Source of the DNA: Lachnospiraceae bacterium | GTDB lineage: Bacteria; Bacillota; Clostridia; Lachnospirales; Lachnospiraceae | NCBI GenBank assembly: GCA_017437205.1 | Contig: JAFSBP010000415.1 | Location: 1 to 5,632 of the forward strand | Direction of reading: 5' to 3' | DNA: 5,632 bases | Part shown: positions 1 through 5,632 of the stretch, piece by piece | Layout of the letters: each line of letters begins with the position of its first letter | How positions within the stretch are numbered: the stretch's first letter is position 1 | Notes under the pieces: model-generated | What the model was told of the DNA's origin: nothing | The model's input: the letters and a program-made list of their open reading frames with translations, nothing else | Database searches by the model: none | Made by a program: the position numbers and the translations under genes

Positions 1-1394
1 AGAAAATATCTGTCATGGGAAACAGCGATCACGATTCCCTCATAAGTGTCTAAATAGTCTTCCAAAATGGTCATAGTGGTGATATCCAGATCATTTGAAG
101 GCTCGTCCAAAAGAATTACATTGGGCGCATCCGCAAGCATACGAAGAAGGTTCAGCCTGCGCTTTTCACCGCCGGACAATTTTGAAATCGGACTGTACTG
201 CTTTTCGGGTGGAAATAGGAATCTTTCCAGCATGGATGAAGCCGAGATTAACCCTTCCGCAGTTCGGATATACTCAGCAATATCTTTGATATAGTCGATC
301 ACACGCTTCTGTTCATCTTCCTTCGTGTAAGAGATTTCTTGCGCATAGTAGCCAATTTTGATGGTCTGGCCGATGATAACCTGACCTGAATCCGGTTGAA
401 GCAGCCCGGCGATCATTTTCATCAAGGTAGATTTCCCGCAGCCGTTAGGACCGATAAAGCCGATGCGGTCATTTTTCAAAAAGATATAAGAAAAATCATT
501 GATCAAAATGCGGTTATCATAAGCTTTACAAATATGTTCCAGTTCAACCGTAGTTTTGCCCATACGTGTGGAAATCGAACTGAGCTCAAGCTTTGCGTCC
601 ACCTCAGGCGCTTTTTGATCACGCAGGGCCTCATAGCGCTGGATATGTGCCTTCTGCTTCGTGGACCTTGCTCTCGCTCCGCGCATCATCCACTCCAATT
701 CTACACGCAAAATAGACTGACGCTTTCGTTCGCTGGCAATTGCCATCTCCTCACGTTCTGTCTTTAAGGTGAGAAAACCGGAATAATTTGTCTGATAGCT
801 GTAAATATGTCCTTTATCAATCTCAATAATCCGATTGCAGACACTGTCAAGAAAATATCGGTCATGGGTGACCATGATCAGTGATCCTCGGTAAGATTTC
901 AGATATTCTTCTAACCACTCTGCCATCTTATTATCCAGATGGTTGGTCGGCTCATCGAGAAGGAGGATATCTGCCGGAGCAAGAAGAACTGAAATCAGTG
1001 CAAGTCGCTTTCTCTGACCACCGGATAACTGACCGGCCGGCTGTTCAAAATCAGTGATGCCGAGACGTGTCATCATACTCTTTGCGTCACTTTCCAGCGT
1101 CCAACGGTTTTCCTCGGTAGAATTATCTGCTAAAACACAGTCGAGAACTGTTTTCTCCGGATCAAAAATAGGCTGTTGGGGGAGATATCTGATTACAACA
1201 TGGTTTGCCACTGTAATCGTTCCACTGTCCGCTTCTTCCTCCCCTGCGAGAATCTTTAGCAAAGTGGATTTTCCGGTACCGTTGATTCCGATGATACCTA
1301 CCTTCTCTCCTTCCTGCAGTGAAAAATCTGCATGGTCGAACAACATTCGCTCTGTATATGATTTTGACATTGATTCAATATTGAGTAAATTCAT
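1..1394 (-). CDS. ABC-F family ATPase, Uup/YfmR-like (C-terminus cut off by window edge)
   Basis: Soluble tandem-ATPase protein with no membrane segments. Family members act on the ribosome and tRNA during translation rather than in transport. The 464 visible residues hold two ABC domains. The first has Walker A GINGTGKST (36-44), signature LSGGQ (123-127), Walker B DEPTNHLD (147-154, catalytic E148) and switch H177. The second has GPNGCGKST (315-323), LSGGEK (406-411), DEPSNDLD (430-437, E431) and H460. The linker between them (about 190-285) is charged and helical and carries EWMMRGARARSTKQKAH from residue 234. I recall this type of linker from Uup and B. subtilis YfmR, hence the subfamily call. 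The start at 1394 is supported by GAGG eight bases upstream and a good promoter beyond it. Family members run to about 600-640 residues, so the C-terminal tail, often a coiled coil in Uup, lies off the left edge. Divergent from the membrane-protein gene. ABC-F identity is very sure; the Uup/YfmR assignment is moderate. Confidence 0.95.
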   Translation of the reverse strand, partial: MNLLNIESMSKSYTERMLFDHADFSLQEGEKVGIIGINGTGKSTLLKILAGEEEADSGTITVANHVVIRYLPQQPIFDPEKTVLDCVLADNSTEENRWTLESDAKSMMTRLGITDFEQPAGQLSGGQRKRLALISVLLAPADILLLDEPTNHLDNKMAEWLEEYLKSYRGSLIMVTHDRYFLDSVCNRIIEIDKGHIYSYQTNYSGFLTLKTEREEMAIASERKRQSILRVELEWMMRGARARSTKQKAHIQRYEALRDQKAPEVDAKLELSSISTRMGKTTVELEHICKAYDNRILINDFSYIFLKNDRIGFIGPNGCGKSTLMKMIAGLLQPDSGQVIIGQTIKIGYYAQEISYTKEDEQKRVIDYIKDIAEYIRTAEGLISASSMLERFLFPPEKQYSPISKLSGGEKRRLNLLRMLADAPNVILLDEPSNDLDITTMTILEDYLDTYEGIVIAVSHDRYF

Positions 1395-1402
1395 CCAAAT
1401 AA

Positions 1403-1406
1403 CCTC
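1403..1406 (-). promoter_or_regulatory. Ribosome binding site of the ABC-F gene
   Basis: GAGG on the minus strand lies eight bases before the ATG at 1394. It is the only Shine-Dalgarno-like sequence in this leader and fixes the start codon of the ABC-F gene. Confidence 0.7.
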
Positions 1407-1427
1407 GCATATTCGTTCATAGCACAC

Positions 1428-1456
1428 ATTATACACCATAAATTGTATCTTGTCAT
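1428..1456 (-). promoter_or_regulatory. Sigma-A-type promoter for the ABC-F gene
   Basis: On the minus strand, ATGACA (1451-1456, five of six matches to TTGACA) is followed after exactly 17 bases by a perfect TATAAT (1428-1433). Transcription would begin near 1421, giving a leader of roughly 27 bases that holds the GAGG ribosome binding site. The leader is too short for an attenuator or riboswitch of the kind that controls some antibiotic-resistance ABC-F genes. This suggests constitutive housekeeping expression. The assignment is by consensus match only. Confidence 0.75.
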
Positions 1457-1484
1457 TTCTTTACTTGCATATTTAAGGGGCAAT

Positions 1485-1504
1485 TTATTCTTTTTTAAGA
1501 ATAA
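1485..1504. repeat. A+T-rich inverted repeat in the divergent intergenic region
   Basis: TTATTCTT (1485-1492) and AAGAATAA (1497-1504) are perfect inverted arms around a TTTT spacer. The repeat sits between the two divergent promoters, about 15 bases upstream of the plus-strand -35 element. It could be an operator, but the sequence is A+T-rich and the match could be chance. It is too weak to call a terminator, because the stem holds only one G-C pair. Confidence 0.35.
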
Positions 1505-1519
1505 TTCAGTGAATTTTAT

Positions 1520-1548
1520 TTGCATTATTTGCTGAGATGGATTATACT
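1520..1548 (+). promoter_or_regulatory. Sigma-A-type promoter for the membrane-protein gene
   Basis: TTGCAT (1520-1525) is separated by 17 bases from TATACT (1543-1548, five of six matches to TATAAT). The -35 element keeps only the TTG core. Transcription would begin near 1555, leaving a leader of about 30 bases before the candidate start codons. The correct spacing and the match of the -10 element are the support. Confidence 0.6.
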
Positions 1549-1574
1549 AGACTGCGAATACAAACGATTATGAC

Positions 1575-1578
1575 AGGA
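1575..1578 (+). promoter_or_regulatory. Probable ribosome binding site deciding the start of the membrane-protein gene
   Basis: AGGA lies at 1575-1578, within the longer AGGATGG that ends at 1581. It overlaps the first in-frame ATG (1578), so that ATG cannot use it. It lies 5 bases before the ATG at 1584 and 11 bases before the ATG at 1590. Taking the whole AGGATGG as the element, the spacing to 1590 becomes 8 bases. The start is therefore 1584 or 1590 rather than 1578. Confidence 0.5.
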
Positions 1579-1583
1579 TGGTA

Positions 1584-2381
1584 ATGAACATGGCAGTAAT
1601 GGATGAATTTAAAGCAGAGCGTGAATATCTGAAAAAGCACGGTACCAGACAGGAAAAATGGGCTTACTTTTGGGATTATTATAAGTGGCACACCATTATC
1701 GGAGTGATTGCAGTGATTATAGTGATTTCATCGGTATATAATGCATTGACAGCTAAAGATGTTGTTTTAAATGGTATTTATCTGAACAGCAGCTCTTCTT
1801 TAGAGGATGAAAAGAAAGAAATATTTATTTCCGAGTTTTTGACTCAACAGCAAATTGATACGAAAAAAAATGAAATAATATTAAATACTTCCTTATACTA
1901 TACATCTGATAGTGAGAAAAATGAGAATTACAGTACCGGTGAACTTACATATACTGCAAGTCAGATATTAATGGTCCAAGTTGCGGCTGGTGAACTCGAT
2001 TTCATCACTGCCGAGAGATCGACGTTAGTTTCTCTTGCGTATGCAGAATATTTTGCTGATCTCACAACTATCTTAAGCGAGGAACAGATTGCCGCATATC
2101 AGCCCTACTTCTATTACATTGATCAGGCTGTGTTAGATAAAATGAATGAAGATACGGATTTGGACAGTACTGAAAAAATCACTTTTCCGGCCAGCGATCA
2201 TCCGGAAACCATGGAAAAACCTATCCCGGTAATGATAGATATTAGCAAGTGTGAAATGACAAATATTTTTTATCCGTATATGAAGGAAGCTGATCCGATT
2301 GTCGTTGGCTTCACAGTAAATTCAGAACATACTGAATTAGCAACAAAATTTTTAGATTATCTGATAAATAAGCCGAATTAA
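1584..2381 (+). CDS. Hypothetical single-pass membrane protein with a predicted extracellular domain
   Basis: I do not recognise the family. From the ATG at 1584 the protein has 265 residues; the frame is open back to an ATG at 1578, and starts at 1590 and 1599 are also possible. The first 35 or so residues are charged, with many Lys and Arg plus an aromatic FWDYYKW patch next to the membrane. One hydrophobic helix follows (about 37-56, HTIIGVIAVIIVISSVY). The remaining 205 or so residues are acidic and lack further membrane segments. The positive-inside rule places the N-terminus in the cytoplasm and the large domain outside. There is no lipobox. The stretches AAGELDFITAERSTL, FADLTTILSEEQ and a C-terminal HTELATKFLDYLIN resemble parts of extracellular solute-binding proteins, so a membrane-tethered binding-protein-like fold is possible (inference). 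It has its own promoter, ends in a strong terminator and looks monocistronic. By eye its DNA is more A+T-rich than that of its neighbours. Confidence 0.85.
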   Translation: MNMAVMDEFKAEREYLKKHGTRQEKWAYFWDYYKWHTIIGVIAVIIVISSVYNALTAKDVVLNGIYLNSSSSLEDEKKEIFISEFLTQQQIDTKKNEIILNTSLYYTSDSEKNENYSTGELTYTASQILMVQVAAGELDFITAERSTLVSLAYAEYFADLTTILSEEQIAAYQPYFYYIDQAVLDKMNEDTDLDSTEKITFPASDHPETMEKPIPVMIDISKCEMTNIFYPYMKEADPIVVGFTVNSEHTELATKFLDYLINKPN

Positions 2382-2420
2382 AAAAGCTTCCCGTATTCAA
2401 ATATACGGGAAACTTTTTTT
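2382..2420. terminator. Bidirectional intrinsic terminator between convergent genes
   Basis: TTCCCGTAT (2388-2396) pairs perfectly with ATACGGGAA (2403-2411) around the six-base loop TCAAAT. After one mismatch (2387/2412) the pairing continues through G2386-C2413 into an A run on the left and a T run on the right (2414-2420). On the plus strand the T run directly follows the stem and ends the membrane-protein transcript. On the minus strand the A run becomes a U run and ends the carB-dapF transcript, whose stop codon is 12 bases away. Confidence 0.92.
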
Positions 2421-2432
2421 GTTGTAAACTGT

Positions 2433-3287
2433 TTAAATCTCTACCACACCTTCGTAAACCAGCTTTGCCTTTCCTTCGAGTGTGATTCTCTCATCAGTGT
2501 AATTTACAATCAAATCTCCACCGCGAAGTTTCACTGTGATATCTTCACCCTTCTTACAGTATCCATTCTCTACTGCCGCTACAACTGCTGCACAGGCACC
2601 GGTACCGCAGGCAAGTGTCTCGCCGTTTCCACGCTCATACACACGCATCTTCAGAGTGTTCGGATTAACCACACGGACAAATTCGGTATTAATACGCTCA
2701 GGGAATATCGGAGCATTCTCAAATAGAGGTCCCACTGTCTCAATGTCAACACTATCTACACGATCACAGAAAACGACGCAGTGAGGATTTCCGACGGATA
2801 CGCAGGTGACATTGTAAGTCTTTCCTCCAATCTCCATCGGTCGGTCAACAATACGGCGAATCCGAAGTATTGTAGGAAGATCTGATGCCTCAAGGGATGC
2901 CTTACCCATATCAACACTGGCAGCAGTCACCTTATTGTTGATTGTGTAAACCTTGACCAACTTTACACCGCTTCCAGTCTCAATATTGATCATATCTTTA
3001 TTTACATATCCGTTGTCATACAGATACTTTGCCGCACAGCGGATAGCGTTTCCGGCCATCTTACCTTCGGAACCGTCACGGTTAAAAATACGTATCTTTG
3101 CATCTGCGATCTCGGATTTTTCAATCAGACAGATGCCGTCACCACCGATACCCTTATGGCGGTCACACATGCTGATACATAAGGATTCGGGTGCTGTGAT
3201 TGCTCCGTCAAAGTTCTCGAAGAAAATATAGTCATCGGAAGTTCCCTGCATCTTGGAGAACTTTAATTTCAGCCTATGCTCACGCAT
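2433..3287 (-). other. DapF-like (diaminopimelate epimerase) domain fused to the C-terminus of CarB
   Basis: DapF converts LL- to meso-diaminopimelate with two cysteines acting as acid and base. The domain starts at KFSKMQG (near 3260), a few residues after an in-frame Met at 3287. Matching family landmarks are IFNRDGSEG (E. coli N64), SVGNPHCV (N157), ERINTEF (N190), YERGNGET (E208-R209) and ACGTGACAA, which holds the second catalytic Cys (codon 2607-2609). Two changes stand out. The first catalytic Cys, normally in CGN-x-x-R, is Ala (MAGNAIRC, codon 3054-3056). The substrate-binding Asn of GxGND is Asp (GTSDDY, codon 3234-3236). Length is near normal for DapF (about 275). No good Shine-Dalgarno sequence precedes the Met at 3287, so separate translation looks unlikely. 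Epimerase fold: very likely. Epimerase activity: open. Confidence 0.9.
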
Positions 3288-5632
3288 ATTGTTGATATCC
3301 ACAAGCTCGGTGTTTGTCTGGTTAAAACGGCTGGCAATAATGTCCGCCATCGCATTTGCTGTGTCCAGAGAGGTGAAGCAAGGGATGGACAACTGCATTG
3401 CTCTTCTGTGGAGCAGATTGTAATCATCGATGCTAATGTCAAACGCAGCATTGGTATAAATGATGTAGTTGATCTTGCCACTTTCCAGAAGCTTAAACGC
3501 ATCATCCTGCTCTGTGATTCCGCTGACACGCTCCACATCAATGCCAAGTCCGGAGATTGCATCGGCCGTCTCATTGGTGGCGAAAATCTTAAATCCGAGA
3601 TCATCCAGCTTCTTCGCTAACGTTACGATCTCATAGAGGTCGTGAGGACTCACACTGATGAGTACACCTACATTATCATGGTGAAGTGAAGACTTCAGAA
3701 TCATTCCTGCACTGGTCAAGCCTTTGAATAGGGCCTCTTTCAATGTCTTTCCGATACCAAGTACCTCTCCGGTGGATTTCATCTCAGGTCCCAAATAAGA
3801 GTTTACGTCATTCAGCTTTTCAAAAGAAAATACGGGAACCTTTACGGTATAATAAGGCGGAACCTTATATAGTCCGGTGCCATATCCAAGATCCTTGAGT
3901 TTCTCTCCGATCATGACGCGGCTTGCCAAATCTACCATCGGCACTCCTGTCACCTTGCTAATGTAAGGAATTGTTCTGGATGCACGGGGATTAACCTCGA
4001 TAACATACAGTTCATTCTGATAGATCAGGTACTGGATGTTCACAAGACCCTTCGTTCCCAGCGCCAACGTCAGCTTTTCGGAGCACTCGATTACCTTTGC
4101 AAGCATATTGTCCTGAATATTGTAGGGAGGATATACCGCTATGGAATCACCGCTGTGTACACCTGCGCGCTCAATGTGCTGCATGACACCCGGAATCAGT
4201 ACGTCAACACCGTCAGAGATAACATCTACCTCCAGTTCAGTACCCATCATGTACTTATCCACAAGCACAGGATTATCAATCCCTTGCGCCAGAATGCGGT
4301 CCATATACTGGCGGACTTCAGCGTCATTGTGAACAATCTTCATATTCTGCCCACCGATGACATAGGAAGGGCGAAGGAGAACCGGATAACCGAGGCTGTT
4401 TGCTGCACCAAGAGCTTCCTGTAACGTCTTTACACCCATACCGCTGGGACGACGGATATTGAACTTCTCAAGGAGTGCGTCAAATCGTTCTCTGTCCTCT
4501 GCCATATCGATACCCTCTGCGGAAGTGCCGAGAATCTGAATGCCGTTGTCATCAAGGAATTTGGTCAGTTTGATCGCAGTCTGACCACCGAACGCTACAA
4601 CAACGCCGACAGGCTTCTCCACCTCGATGATATTCATTACATCTTCCTCGCAGAGAGGCTCAAAGTACAGTCTGTCAGCTGTATCGTAGTCGGTGGAAAC
4701 GGTCTCAGGGTTATTGTTCACAATAACTACATCGTATCCCATCTCCTTCAGTGTCCATACGCAGTGTACGGAGGAATAGTCAAACTCAATGCCCTGACCG
4801 ATACGAATAGGACCGGAACCGAGAACCATAACGACAGGTTTTCCGGAGCGCTTAAAATTTCTGGACTCACAGTATTCGTCGTAGGTTGAGTAGAAATAAG
4901 GGGTAGCCGCGTCAAACTCGGCACCACAAGTATCCACCATTTTGTAAACACAGGGTTTGTGGTTTTCAATCGTTTTTGCACCGCTAAGACGTTTAAGGGC
5001 ATTATCAGGATAGCCCATTTTCTTTCCCTGAACATAGAGATCGTCTGTAAGACCTTTTTCAGTCAAGGAATTCTCAAACTCTACGAGCTTCTTAAACTTG
5101 TTTAGGAACCAACGGTCGATACGGGTAATATCGTAAATTATATCTAAGGAAACACCGGCCTTGATTGCCTCAAATACAGTAAAAATTCTTCTATCGTCGC
5201 AGATCTTCAGTCTCTCTAGGAGCGGAAGGTCATAAACCGGTCTTGCGTTCATGGTGTCAAGAGAAATCTCAGCACCACGAACTGCCTTCATAATCGCCAT
5301 CTCAAAACTGGTACCGATGGACATAACCTCACCGGTTGCTTTCATCTGTGTACCCAGCTTGCGGCTGGAGCCGGCAAATTTCTCGAACGGCCACTTAGGG
5401 AACTTTACTACCACATAGTCCACAGTAGGCTCGAAGCATGCACAGGTTTTCTTCGTGATATCGTTCTGAATCTCATCGAGCGTATAGCCCAGTGCAATCT
5501 TCGTGGTAATCTTTGCGATGGGATAACCGGTTGCTTTACTTGCCAGTGCAGAGGAACGGGACACGCGGGGATTAACCTCGATTACCGCATACTCAAAACT
5601 ATTAGGGTTCAGAGCAAACTGACAGTTACAGC
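2433..5632 (-). CDS. carB: Carbamoyl-phosphate synthase large subunit fused to a diaminopimelate epimerase-like domain (N-terminus beyond window edge)
   Basis: One uninterrupted frame of 1065 visible codons. The CarB part begins near E. coli residue 285, at the metal-binding IEVNPRVSRS of the first ATP-grasp domain. It continues through the oligomerisation domain (about 5270-4900) and the second synthetase domain, with GSGPIRIGQG near 4800-4825, RPSYVIGG near 4350-4375, AGVHSGDS near 4140-4170 and IEVNPRASRT near 3980-4005. An MGS-like allosteric domain follows (about 3675-3330). CarB makes carbamoyl phosphate from bicarbonate, ATP and ammonia delivered by CarA, for arginine and pyrimidines. 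CarB normally ends here; this protein instead runs on into a full DapF-like domain of about 250 residues. No valid start is visible: the apparent GTG at 5564 is the Val of the NPRVSRS motif, so the true start and probably carA lie to the right. CarB identity and the fusion are certain from the frame; activity of the DapF part is uncertain. Confidence 0.97.
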   Translation of the reverse strand, partial: CNCQFALNPNSFEYAVIEVNPRVSRSSALASKATGYPIAKITTKIALGYTLDEIQNDITKKTCACFEPTVDYVVVKFPKWPFEKFAGSSRKLGTQMKATGEVMSIGTSFEMAIMKAVRGAEISLDTMNARPVYDLPLLERLKICDDRRIFTVFEAIKAGVSLDIIYDITRIDRWFLNKFKKLVEFENSLTEKGLTDDLYVQGKKMGYPDNALKRLSGAKTIENHKPCVYKMVDTCGAEFDAATPYFYSTYDEYCESRNFKRSGKPVVMVLGSGPIRIGQGIEFDYSSVHCVWTLKEMGYDVVIVNNNPETVSTDYDTADRLYFEPLCEEDVMNIIEVEKPVGVVVAFGGQTAIKLTKFLDDNGIQILGTSAEGIDMAEDRERFDALLEKFNIRRPSGMGVKTLQEALGAANSLGYPVLLRPSYVIGGQNMKIVHNDAEVRQYMDRILAQGIDNPVLVDKYMMGTELEVDVISDGVDVLIPGVMQHIERAGVHSGDSIAVYPPYNIQDNMLAKVIECSEKLTLALGTKGLVNIQYLIYQNELYVIEVNPRASRTIPYISKVTGVPMVDLASRVMIGEKLKDLGYGTGLYKVPPYYTVKVPVFSFEKLNDVNSYLGPEMKSTGEVLGIGKTLKEALFKGLTSAGMILKSSLHHDNVGVLISVSPHDLYEIVTLAKKLDDLGFKIFATNETADAISGLGIDVERVSGITEQDDAFKLLESGKINYIIYTNAAFDISIDDYNLLHRRAMQLSIPCFTSLDTANAMADIIASRFNQTNTELVDINNMREHRLKLKFSKMQGTSDDYIFFENFDGAITAPESLCISMCDRHKGIGGDGICLIEKSEIADAKIRIFNRDGSEGKMAGNAIRCAAKYLYDNGYVNKDMINIETGSGVKLVKVYTINNKVTAASVDMGKASLEASDLPTILRIRRIVDRPMEIGGKTYNVTCVSVGNPHCVVFCDRVDSVDIETVGPLFENAPIFPERINTEFVRVVNPNTLKMRVYERGNGETLACGTGACAAVVAAVENGYCKKGEDITVKLRGGDLIVNYTDERITLEGKAKLVYEGVVEI
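3330..3675 (-). other. MGS-like allosteric domain of CarB, divergent in the effector region
   Basis: The segment from VGVLISVSPHDLYE to LDTANAMADII is the methylglyoxal-synthase-like domain. In E. coli CarB it binds UMP, IMP and ornithine. The overall pattern is kept: KLDDLGFKIFATNETADAI, then an IIYTN strand, then SIPCFTSLDTANA. The loop after the IIYTN strand reads AAFDISIDDYN, where E. coli has a TTSGRR-type segment. The stretch equivalent to E. coli VNKVHEG is VERVSGI. Effector binding could therefore differ. The alignment was made from memory, so individual residue equivalences are approximate. Confidence 0.7.

Noticed and set aside
396..1422. Plus-strand open frames at 67-294, 396-767 and 1054-1422
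   Set aside because: They are antisense to the ABC-F gene, whose minus-strand translation shows every expected ATPase motif.
1395..1427. Antibiotic-responsive attenuator leader for the ABC-F gene
   Set aside because: The leader from the predicted transcription start is only about 27 bases and has no hairpin or leader peptide. The linker also looks like that of housekeeping Uup/YfmR rather than resistance proteins.
1570..1584. Five-codon leader frame (ATG ACA GGA TGG TAA) just before the membrane-protein gene
   Set aside because: It ends next to the ATG at 1584 and could suggest translational coupling. However, it is too short, has no ribosome binding site of its own and probably arises from the Shine-Dalgarno context.
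3285..3287. Separate dapF gene starting at the in-frame ATG at 3287
   Set aside because: No convincing Shine-Dalgarno sequence precedes it and there is no stop codon between it and CarB. Internal initiation cannot be fully excluded, but nothing in the sequence supports it.
3269..3604. Open frames overlapping the carB-dapF gene (minus 3269-3604, plus 3276-3620, and others such as 4141-4424 plus and 4748-5035 minus)
   Set aside because: They lie within a strongly conserved coding region, have no family resemblance and have no ribosome binding sites. They are shadow frames.
5562..5564. GTG at 5564 as the start of the large minus-strand gene
   Set aside because: The frame is open to the window edge, and the preceding codons encode conserved CarB sequence (FALNPNSFEYAVIEVNPR). 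The GTG is the Val of the NPRVSRS motif.

Overview
The window looks like chromosomal core DNA from a low-to-moderate GC Firmicute, most likely an anaerobic clostridium of the Lachnospiraceae type. The case rests on the A+T-rich intergenic DNA with good sigma-A-type promoters, the CarB and ABC-F protein sequences, and an embedded diaminopimelate epimerase, which implies meso-DAP or lysine synthesis. This placement is inferred by recall of family sequences, not by a database search. No mobile element, CRISPR array, tRNA or rRNA is visible.

Layout from left to right. (1) 1-1394, minus strand: the first 464 codons of an ABC-F ATPase of the Uup/YfmR kind, with its C-terminus cut off by the left edge. 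(2) 1395-1583: a short divergent intergenic region with one promoter for each flanking gene and a small A+T-rich palindrome between them. (3) 1584-2381, plus strand: an unrecognised single-pass membrane protein with a C-terminal domain predicted to lie outside the cell. (4) 2382-2420: a strong bidirectional intrinsic terminator between two convergent genes. (5) 2433-5632, minus strand: one continuous reading frame, with its start beyond the right edge, encoding the C-terminal three quarters of carbamoyl-phosphate synthase large subunit (CarB) fused in frame to a complete diaminopimelate epimerase (DapF) domain.

The CarB-DapF fusion is the most notable feature. It puts carbamoyl phosphate synthesis (arginine and pyrimidines) and the last epimerisation before meso-diaminopimelate (lysine and peptidoglycan) on one polypeptide. 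The DapF part keeps most substrate-binding residues and the second catalytic cysteine. However, it has alanine where the first catalytic cysteine should be, and aspartate where the N-terminal substrate-binding asparagine should be. It may therefore be a variant enzyme, a regulatory or structural tail, or a decayed copy. The three genes do not form an operon: the left pair is divergent and the right pair convergent, so each is probably transcribed separately.
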